DNA of 5,329 bases from the NCBI GenBank assembly GCA_947588975.1, contig CANQAF010000063.1:1-5329 (forward strand), in the 5' to 3' direction. The stretch comes from an uncultured Bacilli bacterium (GTDB lineage: Bacteria; Bacillota_I; Bacilli_A; RF39; UBA660). The translations under genes and the position numbers were made by a program. The notes below the pieces were generated by a model. It was not told the DNA's origin, made no database searches, and saw only the letters and a program-made list of their open reading frames with translations. Shown piece by piece: positions 1 to 4,521 of the stretch; position 1 is the stretch's first letter, and each line of letters begins with the position of its first letter.

Positions 1-2465
1 TTACCACTGCCACAAGGGCATGGTTCGTTACGACCAATTTTATTTACCTGTTTTGGAGTAGCTTTTTTCGTTTTGGTACTGTCCGTAACAGCTTCCCCTT
101 TAGCAACTTGTTTTCTTTCGATATTTTGTCTAATTTCTGCTTTCATTAAGTACATTGTAATTTCTTTATCAATATTACTTAACATATCTTCATATAATTC
201 AAATCCTTCTGTTTTATAAGCACGCAATGGATTATCTTGAGCATATCCTCTTAAATAAATTCCTTCTCTTAAATGTGCCATAGTATTGATGTGATTCATC
301 CAATGCGTATCAATCACACGCAAAGAAATTGCTTTTTCAAATTCTTTTGTAACCTCTTCTGGAACTTCTTTTAATTTTTCATTATACTCACTTACTAATA
401 ACTCATATAGATAATTAATCACTTGTTCTATTGACTTATCCTGTAAATCGATAATGGTTATCTTTCTTTTTAATAAATGTTCATTTACAAATTCAATAAT
501 TTCTGAATTATCTTTTTCTGTTAAAAATCCTTCAGGTGCAACATGGCTTTCAACTAAGTCTGCCATAAAATTTTGGAACGTTTCTAACACACGTTCATGA
601 ATAGAATCTGCATCCAATATTTCATTTCTTTTTTCATAAATATATTCTCTTTGTTGGTTAATTACGTCATCGTATTCTAGTAATGTTTTACGAATATCGA
701 AGTTATTTCCTTCGACACGCTTTTGTGCAGATTCAATTGAACTAGATAACATCTTATTACGAATAGACATATCGTCACTAAATCCAACTCTTGCTAATAA
801 AGCTTTTGCACGATCTGTACCAAAACGTACCATCAAATCATCTTCAAATGAAACACAAAATTGAGAAAAACCTGGATCACCTTGACGCCCAGAACGTCCT
901 CTTAATTGATTATCAATTCTTCGTGATTCATGACGTTCTGTACCAATTACACATAAACCACCTAATTCTTTGACACCTTCACCTAATTTAATATCTGTTC
1001 CACGCCCTGCCATATTCGTTGCAATGGTAACAGACCCCTTTTCACCAGCTTTGGCAATAATCTCAGCCTCACGAGCATGATTCTTCGCATTTAATACCTC
1101 GTGTGGAACATGTTCTTTTTTTAACATAGAGCTAATTAGTTCACTGGTTTCTACTGCAATTGTACCAACTAATACTGGTTGCCCTTTTTCATGTCTTTCT
1201 TTGATTTCATTGACAATTGCTTTGTATTTTCCCTTTTTAGTTGCAAAAATTAAATCTCCATAATCTACTCTTGCTACTGGTTTATTCGTTGGGATGGAAA
1301 TTACATACATATTATAAATTTCACGAAATTCTTCTTCCTCTGTTTTGGCAGTACCAGTCATACCAGCTAACTTTTTATACATTCTAAAAAAATTTTGGAA
1401 AGTGATAGTTGCAAGTGTTCTAGTTTCTTGCTGAATTTCTACTCCTTCTTTTGCTTCAATTGCTTGATGTAATCCATCTGAATAGTTTCTTCCTGCCATT
1501 AAACGTCCCGTAAATGGATCTACAATCACAATTTTTCCGTCATTAACTACATAATCAAAATCTTTTTTCATAGCATAATTGGCTTTTAATGCTTGATTAA
1601 TATAGTGCACTAAAGTAGTATTATTGATATCATATAAGTTATCTACTCGAAAATAAGTTTCCCCTTCATGAATTCCTTTTTCATCTAAGGTAACAGATTT
1701 ATTTTTTTCATCATATATGTATCCATCATTTTCTTTTAAACGCTTTACAAAACGGTCCGCATCAATGTATAAATTTGCAGACTCCATATGTCCTCCAGAA
1801 ATAATTAATGGAGTTCTTGCTTCATCAATTAAAACAGAGTCCACTTCATCAACGATAGCAAAATTTAGTGGTCGAGCAACGCGATCACTTGCTTTTACTA
1901 CCATATTATCTCTTAAATAATCAAATCCAAGTTCATTATTAGTAGAATACATAATATCACATGCATAAGCTTGTTGTTTTTCACTATGTGTAAGTTCCCT
2001 TAAATTTACACCAACAGTGAGTCCTAAAAAACGATAAATATTCCCCATCCATTCTGCATCACGAGTTGCTAAATATTCGTTAACAGTAATAATATGTACC
2101 CCATTACCAGTTAATGCATTCAAATATGCTGGCATAGTAGATGTCAATGTTTTACCTTCACCTGTCTTCATTTCGGCAATATTTCCATAGTGAATTGCAA
2201 GCCCACCTAAGATTTGTACATAATATGGTTTTTCGCCGATTACACGATATGCAGCTTCACGTGCAACTGCAAAAGCCTCTTCCTTGATATCTTCTAAAGT
2301 CTCTCCTTGTTTTAATCTATTTTTAAACTCTTCTGTTTTCCCTTTTAATTCTTCATCAGTTAATTTTTCGATTACTGGCTCTAACTCCATTACTTTGTCA
2401 GCAATCTTTTTAAATTTTTCTAATTCTTTATATTCATGGTCAAATATTTTCTTCCATATACCCAT
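1..2465 (-). CDS. secA: Protein translocase subunit SecA (C-terminus cut by window edge)
   Basis: SecA is the cytosolic and membrane-peripheral ATPase that pushes unfolded preproteins through the SecYEG channel. I read 821 codons in one frame and checked the frame at the start, middle and end. The protein opens MGIWKKIFD. Walker A MKTGEGKT lies near residues 99-106, the Walker B/DEAD-type motif VDEVDS near 205-210, and the second-helicase-domain motif GRSGRQGDPG follows downstream. The visible C-terminal end reads NEPCPCGSG, the first half of the zinc-binding SEC-C motif that binds SecB or ribosomes. The remaining Cys-His pair and the stop codon lie beyond position 1, so only a handful of residues should be missing from the usual 830-840. 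The start is ATG at 2463-2465, with AGAAAGGA 8 bases upstream. An in-frame ATG three codons earlier overlaps that ribosome binding site and is less likely. It sits downstream of hpf, the common Bacillota order, where prfB often follows. Confidence 0.98.
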   Translation of the reverse strand, partial: MGIWKKIFDHEYKELEKFKKIADKVMELEPVIEKLTDEELKGKTEEFKNRLKQGETLEDIKEEAFAVAREAAYRVIGEKPYYVQILGGLAIHYGNIAEMKTGEGKTLTSTMPAYLNALTGNGVHIITVNEYLATRDAEWMGNIYRFLGLTVGVNLRELTHSEKQQAYACDIMYSTNNELGFDYLRDNMVVKASDRVARPLNFAIVDEVDSVLIDEARTPLIISGGHMESANLYIDADRFVKRLKENDGYIYDEKNKSVTLDEKGIHEGETYFRVDNLYDINNTTLVHYINQALKANYAMKKDFDYVVNDGKIVIVDPFTGRLMAGRNYSDGLHQAIEAKEGVEIQQETRTLATITFQNFFRMYKKLAGMTGTAKTEEEEFREIYNMYVISIPTNKPVARVDYGDLIFATKKGKYKAIVNEIKERHEKGQPVLVGTIAVETSELISSMLKKEHVPHEVLNAKNHAREAEIIAKAGEKGSVTIATNMAGRGTDIKLGEGVKELGGLCVIGTERHESRRIDNQLRGRSGRQGDPGFSQFCVSFEDDLMVRFGTDRAKALLARVGFSDDMSIRNKMLSSSIESAQKRVEGNNFDIRKTLLEYDDVINQQREYIYEKRNEILDADSIHERVLETFQNFMADLVESHVAPEGFLTEKDNSEIIEFVNEHLLKRKITIIDLQDKSIEQVINYLYELLVSEYNEKLKEVPEEVTKEFEKAISLRVIDTHWMNHINTMAHLREGIYLRGYAQDNPLRAYKTEGFELYEDMLSNIDKEITMYLMKAEIRQNIERKQVAKGEAVTDSTKTKKATPKQVNKIGRNEPCPCGSG

Positions 2466-2473
2466 ATGATTCA

Positions 2474-2481
2474 TCCTTTCT
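2474..2481 (-). promoter_or_regulatory. Ribosome binding site of secA
   Basis: On the minus strand this reads AGAAAGGA and lies 8 bases before the ATG at 2465. It decides between two in-frame ATGs: the one at 2472-2474 overlaps the site itself, so the one at 2463-2465 is preferred. The same octamer at the same distance precedes hpf. Confidence 0.8.
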
Positions 2482-2490
2482 GTAACTCAT

Positions 2491-2501
2491 ATTATATTGT
2501 A
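2491..2501 (-). promoter_or_regulatory. Possible -10 region of a secA promoter
   Basis: The minus strand carries two overlapping -10-like hexamers, TACAAT (2496-2501) and TATAAT (2491-2496), between the hpf terminator and the secA ribosome binding site. They would start transcription about 2484-2490, giving a leader of roughly 20-25 bases. No convincing -35 box lies 16-18 bases upstream because that stretch is mostly T and A. The call rests on the -10 hexamers and on the preceding terminator. Confidence 0.45.
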
Positions 2502-2549
2502 TCAAAAAAATAATATGATAGAAAGTATTTTTCTTTATTTATTTTATTT

Positions 2550-2587
2550 CAATAAGAAAACCAACAATGTTGTTGGTTTTCTTATTG
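2550..2587 (-). terminator. Long perfect-stem terminator at the end of hpf
   Basis: A perfect inverted repeat has 17-base arms (2550-2566 and 2571-2587) around a 4-base loop. The outer stem is A/T-rich and the centre is ACCAACA/TGTTGGT. In the direction of hpf the core hairpin is followed by TTTCTTATT, so it can act as a rho-independent terminator, with the A-rich side doing the same for the other strand. The hpf stop codon TAA (2582-2584) and last codon lie inside the stem. It separates hpf from secA. Confidence 0.8.
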
Positions 2588-3112
2588 CATCTCAATGATT
2601 CCAAAATTTCCGTCTTTTCTTCTATAAATTACTGCACTACTATTTGTTTCAGAATCTTTGAAAATAAAGAAGTCATGTCCGAGCAAGCTCATCTGTAACA
2701 TTGCTTCTTCTTCACTCATTGGTTTGGCATCAAACGTTTTTCTTTTTACAATTGTGCCTTCTGTACTCTCTTCTTCAGAAACATTAAAATCTACGAATGC
2801 ATTCATCATTTCTTTGTTATTTTTATGATGCATTCTGGTTTTATTCTTACGAATTTGTCGTTCTAGCTTATCAGAAACAAAATCAATTGCTGCATACAAA
2901 TCTTTATCTCTCTCTTCTGCACGCAACACTGCGTTTTTAATAGGGATTGTCACTTCAATAATTTGATCAATACCACTCATTCTAACAACTACACTTGCAT
3001 TAATGGTTTCTGGATCTTCAAAATATTTATCCAGTTTTTTTAATTTTTCCTCGATGTAAGATTTGATTGCATTGGTAATTTCAATTTTATTACCACGAAT
3101 ATTTAATGTCAT
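2582..3112 (-). CDS. hpf: Ribosome hibernation promoting factor, long form
   Basis: Long HPF binds the 30S decoding region and dimerises idle 70S ribosomes into 100S particles in slow growth or stationary phase. The protein has 176 residues, the usual length of the long form. Residues 1-100 are the S30AE/YfiA-like domain (MTLNIRGNKIEIT, KKLDKYF, VVVRMSG, LYAAIDFVSDKLERQIRK). An acidic linker (about 105-120) follows, then the C-terminal dimerisation domain at about 121-176, recognisable by VKRKTFDAKPMSEEEA, LLGHDFFIF and YRRKDGNFGIIE. The start is ATG, with AGAAAGGA (minus strand, 3121-3128) 8 bases upstream. It is preceded by its own probable promoter and followed by a long hairpin, so it looks monocistronic. 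Long rather than short HPF supports a Bacillota host. Confidence 0.97.
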   Translation of the reverse strand: MTLNIRGNKIEITNAIKSYIEEKLKKLDKYFEDPETINASVVVRMSGIDQIIEVTIPIKNAVLRAEERDKDLYAAIDFVSDKLERQIRKNKTRMHHKNNKEMMNAFVDFNVSEEESTEGTIVKRKTFDAKPMSEEEAMLQMSLLGHDFFIFKDSETNSSAVIYRRKDGNFGIIEMQ

Positions 3113-3120
3113 ACCATCAT

Positions 3121-3128
3121 TCCTTTCT
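3121..3128 (-). promoter_or_regulatory. Ribosome binding site of hpf
   Basis: On the minus strand this reads AGAAAGGA, 8 bases before the ATG at 3112. It is identical in sequence and spacing to the secA site. With the predicted transcription start near 3128, the leader would begin almost at this site, leaving no room for a regulatory leader. Confidence 0.8.
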
Positions 3129-3134
3129 ATATAT

Positions 3135-3163
3135 AGTATAACATACTTCGTATAAAAATAACA
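3135..3163 (-). promoter_or_regulatory. Probable hpf promoter with extended -10
   Basis: The minus strand has TGTTATACT, that is TG, one base, then the -10 hexamer TATACT (3135-3140), a good extended -10. At 17 bases spacing the -35 position reads TGTTAT (3158-3163), a weak match to TTGACA, as is usual when an extended -10 is present. Transcription would start near 3128. I see no stress-sigma-factor type site. Confidence 0.6.
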
Positions 3164-3179
3164 GTAATTTCAATAGAAA

Positions 3180-3204
3180 AAAACTACTATACTAAAGTAG
3201 TTTT
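3180..3204 (-). terminator. Intrinsic terminator of the cold-shock gene
   Basis: Inverted repeat AAAACTACT / AGTAGTTTT (3180-3188 and 3196-3204) with a 7-base loop, followed on the minus strand by an uninterrupted T run (down to 3177). The hairpin contains the csp stop codon and a second in-frame TAG directly after it, so termination of translation and of transcription coincide. The stem is only 9 bp with few G:C pairs, so read-through into hpf is possible. Confidence 0.75.
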
Positions 3205-3399
3205 AATTTCTACAACATTTTTAGCTTGTAATCCTTTATCAGTTCTTACAAGTTCAAATTCAACATATTGCCCTTCAACTAAAGTTTTATATCCTTCTGA
3301 TAAAATAGAAGAATAATGAACAAAAATGTCTTCTCCCTCGTTGTATTCAATGAATCCAAAACCTTTTTCATTATTGAACCATTTTACTTTACCTCGCAT
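3187..3399 (-). CDS. CspA-family cold-shock protein (single CSD domain)
   Basis: A 70-residue single cold-shock domain, a five-stranded OB fold that binds single-stranded RNA and DNA and melts RNA structure. The family hallmarks are present: KVKWFN at residues 4-9, RNP1 KGFGFI at 12-17 and RNP2 DIFVHYS at 24-30. RNP2 usually reads DVFVHFS, so Ile and Tyr are conservative changes. Later residues (VEFELVRTDKGLQAKNV) fit strands 4-5. Length is about the CspB norm of 66-70. The start is ATG, with AGAAGGGAG 8 bases upstream. It ends in tandem TAG TAG inside its terminator. It could be named cspA, cspB or similar, but paralogues cannot be told apart here. The predicted leader is only about 33 bases, unlike the long thermosensing leader of E. 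coli cspA, so it may be constitutive or controlled by other means. Confidence 0.96.
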   Translation of the reverse strand: MRGKVKWFNNEKGFGFIEYNEGEDIFVHYSSILSEGYKTLVEGQYVEFELVRTDKGLQAKNVVEIKTTLV

Positions 3400-3407
3400 A
3401 CTTAAAT

Positions 3408-3416
3408 CTCCCTTCT
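3408..3416 (-). promoter_or_regulatory. Ribosome binding site of csp
   Basis: The minus strand reads AGAAGGGAG, 8 bases before the ATG at 3399. This is a strong purine-rich site that fixes the start codon. Confidence 0.8.
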
Positions 3417-3438
3417 AGCATATTTTGCTTACAATATA

Positions 3439-3467
3439 AATATACCGAATCCATGATGCCAGTTCAA
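3439..3467 (-). promoter_or_regulatory. csp promoter (TTGAAC-17-TATATT)
   Basis: On the minus strand -35 TTGAAC (3462-3467) and -10 TATATT (3439-3444) are separated by exactly 17 bases. This is a good housekeeping-sigma promoter and the best-formed one in the window. Transcription would start near 3432, giving a leader of about 33 bases. Confidence 0.7.
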
Positions 3468-3638
3468 TCTATTTTACCCCCAAAAACTTGACAATATTTT
3501 TAACATCCAGCTCTTTATATGAAACGCACGTTCTTATGTTACCAAATGAGATAATAGGGAGCAAGAAATTTCACAAATATAGTATTAATTTGTGTACTAA
3601 TTGTAAACTTTTTAATCTTTTTTCAACAGATTTTCGAT

Positions 3639-3654
3639 TTATGATACATCATAA
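3639..3654. repeat. Short dyad TTATGAT-AC-ATCATAA upstream of the agr promoter
   Basis: A perfect inverted repeat with 7-base arms and a 2-base centre lies about 44 bases upstream of the predicted agrB -10 box. The size and position suit a protein-binding site for an activator or repressor of the agr operon. It does not look like the tandem direct repeats bound by AgrA-type LytTR regulators. In such AT-rich DNA a 7-base dyad can also arise by chance. Confidence 0.3.
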
Positions 3655-3674
3655 TACGATTAACGCAATATTAC

Positions 3675-3703
3675 TTACCTAAAATCTTGAATCATGTTAA
3701 AAT
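3675..3703 (+). promoter_or_regulatory. Probable agrB-agrD promoter (extended -10)
   Basis: TGTTAAAAT gives TG, one base, then a -10 hexamer TAAAAT at 3698-3703. Seventeen bases upstream the -35 position reads TTACCT (3675-3680), a poor match. A weak -35 next to an extended -10 suggests an activated or low basal promoter, which fits a quorum-sensing operon. The predicted start near 3710 leaves a leader of about 15 bases. Confidence 0.5.
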
Positions 3704-3714
3704 ACAGTCAAAGT

Positions 3715-3719
3715 AGGGG
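3715..3719 (+). promoter_or_regulatory. Ribosome binding site of agrB
   Basis: AGGGG lies 5 bases before the ATG at 3725. It is short and closely spaced, and weaker than the AGGAGGG in front of agrD, suggesting less enzyme than peptide precursor is made from the same message. Confidence 0.6.
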
Positions 3720-3724
3720 TTGTA

Positions 3725-4330
3725 ATGAAACAAAAGTTTTTATCGTTTGCACTTCGCACAATTAAAAAATATCATCCTGAATATGATGATATCAAAATGG
3801 ATGAATTAAGATATGGTTTAGAAGGATTCTATTTAACTATTACAAAATCTATCATCATTTTCACAATTGCGATAATACTGGATATTTTTTGGGAAATGAT
3901 TTTAATGTTATTATTCTTTAATATCTTGCGTAAGACTGGATTTGGTTTACATGCAAGTAAAAGCATCTATTGTTTAATTTCCTCTATGTCTGTCTTTATA
4001 TTGTTTCCAATCTTATCTAAAAATTTAATAATACCTACTTTAATGAAATTTTTATTAAGTATTTTAGCAGTTATATTAATATATAAATATGCCCCCGCAG
4101 ATACAAAAAAACATCCATTGATTTATTCCAATAGAAGAAAAAAATACAAATATATTACGACATGTAATTGTATTATTTTATGTATTATAGCTCTACTAAT
4201 TCCTAACGAAACTATTTCTAATTTAATTTTGTTTGGAATATATAATGAAATTATACTTATCTTACCTATCACTTATCAAATATTCCATCTTAGCTATAAC
4301 AACTATAAAACTTATCTCAAGCAGAATTAA
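3725..4330 (+). CDS. agrB: AgrB-family pheromone-processing endopeptidase
   Basis: AgrB is an integral membrane cysteine protease that removes the C-terminal tail of the AgrD precursor and closes the new C-terminus onto an internal Cys as a thiolactone. The protein has 201 residues, close to the family size. The catalytic pair is clear: RKTGFGLHASKSIYC places His76 and Cys83 with the same six-residue gap as His77/Cys84 of Staphylococcus aureus AgrB. The usual Gly-Gly before the His is Phe-Gly here. The second hallmark, YAPADTKKHPL, is at about 122-132. About six hydrophobic stretches lie near 40-52, 55-68, 84-97, 101-120, 145-160 and 164-187, around a basic loop (RRKKYK, 137-142). The start is ATG after AGGGG. 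agrD follows 42 bases downstream on the same strand. The gene is very AT-rich: the 60 bases at 4021-4080 hold only 8 G or C. Confidence 0.93.
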   Translation: MKQKFLSFALRTIKKYHPEYDDIKMDELRYGLEGFYLTITKSIIIFTIAIILDIFWEMILMLLFFNILRKTGFGLHASKSIYCLISSMSVFILFPILSKNLIIPTLMKFLLSILAVILIYKYAPADTKKHPLIYSNRRKKYKYITTCNCIILCIIALLIPNETISNLILFGIYNEIILILPITYQIFHLSYNNYKTYLKQN

Positions 4331-4349
4331 ACATTATAAAATGTTTAAT
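4326..4349 (+). repeat. A/T hairpin between agrB and agrD, over the agrB stop
   Basis: Inverted repeat with 10-base arms ATTAAACATT / AATGTTTAAT (4326-4335 and 4340-4349) and an ATAA loop. It includes the agrB stop codon TAA (4328-4330) and ends 11 bases before the AGGAGGG of agrD. No T run follows, so it is unlikely to be a full terminator. It could be an RNA processing or stability element that lets agrD message accumulate relative to agrB. Confidence 0.4.
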
Positions 4350-4360
4350 ATAGAATAAAA

Positions 4361-4367
4361 AGGAGGG
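4361..4367 (+). promoter_or_regulatory. Strong ribosome binding site of agrD
   Basis: AGGAGGG sits 5-6 bases before the ATG at 4373. It is nearly a perfect complement to the 16S rRNA 3' end and the strongest site in the window. It is the main nucleotide evidence that the short frame behind it is translated. Confidence 0.85.
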
Positions 4368-4372
4368 AAAAT

Positions 4373-4498
4373 ATGTTCAAGTTTTTTTCTAATATTTTTA
4401 CTGCAATTGCGAACTTAGGTGCTGGTGCTGGAACCACTGGATGTTATGTTTGGTGGTATGATGAACCAGAAATGCCTAAAAGCTTAATTGAAAAATAA
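4373..4498 (+). CDS. agrD: AgrD-like cyclic autoinducing peptide precursor (41 aa)
   Basis: This short gene encodes the pheromone precursor for the AgrB just upstream. The layout is the AgrD one in three parts. Residues 1-13 (MFKFFSNIFTAIA) form an amphipathic, membrane-associating leader. A Gly/Ala-rich link follows to GTTGCYVWWY (20-29). The tail DEPEMPKSLIEK (30-41) is the acidic-proline recognition tail, matching the DEPEVP-type tails of staphylococci and the PEEPKSL of Clostridium perfringens AgrD as I recall them. Cys24 is the only cysteine and must be the thiolactone donor. If cleavage falls just before DEP, the ring is Cys24-Tyr29 (six residues). A cut after Trp28 would give the common five. 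The start is ATG after AGGAGGG, and the stop TAA runs straight into a terminator. Length fits AgrD (about 40-60). The peptide assignment rests on context and tail motif, and the mature form is inference. Confidence 0.9.
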   Translation: MFKFFSNIFTAIANLGAGAGTTGCYVWWYDEPEMPKSLIEK

Positions 4499-4521
4499 AA
4501 AACGGATTTATCCGTTTTTTT
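4497..4521. terminator. Bidirectional terminator shared by agrD and the kinase gene
   Basis: Stem AAAAAACGGA / TCCGTTTTTT (4497-4506 and 4511-4520) with a 4-base loop and T runs on both strands: 4515-4521 on plus, and the complement of the A run leading up to 4506 on minus. The agrD stop codon touches the left arm and the kinase stop codon (4508-4510) lies in the loop, so one element ends both convergent units. Confidence 0.88.

Larger units (their letters stand above)
3400..3724. other. Divergent intergenic region between csp and agrB
   Basis: The 325 bases between two divergent genes are AT-rich and hold no convincing gene. The left part carries the csp ribosome binding site and promoter (minus strand), the right end the agrB promoter and ribosome binding site (plus strand). 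Between them are an isolated TTGACA at 3488-3493 without a matching -10, a loose inverted repeat CACAAAT / ATTTGTG (3572-3578 and 3588-3594), and a tighter dyad at 3639-3654. Short open frames here lack ribosome binding sites. The stretch from about 3495 to 3635 is otherwise unexplained and is longer than two back-to-back promoters need. Confidence 0.6.

Noticed and set aside
791..2469. Plus-strand open frames at 791-973, 1717-1920 and 2284-2469
   Set aside because: They lie antisense to an intact, strongly conserved secA reading frame and have no family signature.
2472..2474. In-frame ATG three codons upstream of the chosen secA start
   Set aside because: It overlaps the AGAAAGGA ribosome binding site, and SecA proteins usually begin close to the chosen methionine.
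3400..3432. Long cold-shock thermosensor leader for csp
   Set aside because: The best promoter predicts a leader of only about 33 bases, too short for the E. coli cspA type of structure.
3488..3520. TTGACA at 3488 as a plus-strand promoter
   Set aside because: At 17 bases spacing the -10 position reads CTCTTT. The nearest A/T hexamer is 20 or more bases away, and no gene follows at a suitable distance.
3519..3554. 11-codon frame MKRTFLCYQMR, considered as a second peptide signal
   Set aside because: There is no ribosome binding site before the ATG and no pheromone-like leader or tail.
3572..3594. Inverted repeat CACAAAT / ATTTGTG as a terminator or operator
   Set aside because: The 9-base spacer, short arms, A/T content and missing T run make it weak. 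It is noted only in the description of the intergenic region.
3488..3682. 64-codon plus-strand frame starting at TTG in the csp-agrB gap
   Set aside because: It has no ribosome binding site, its start codon is part of a TTGACA, its composition is unremarkable, and it overlaps likely control elements.
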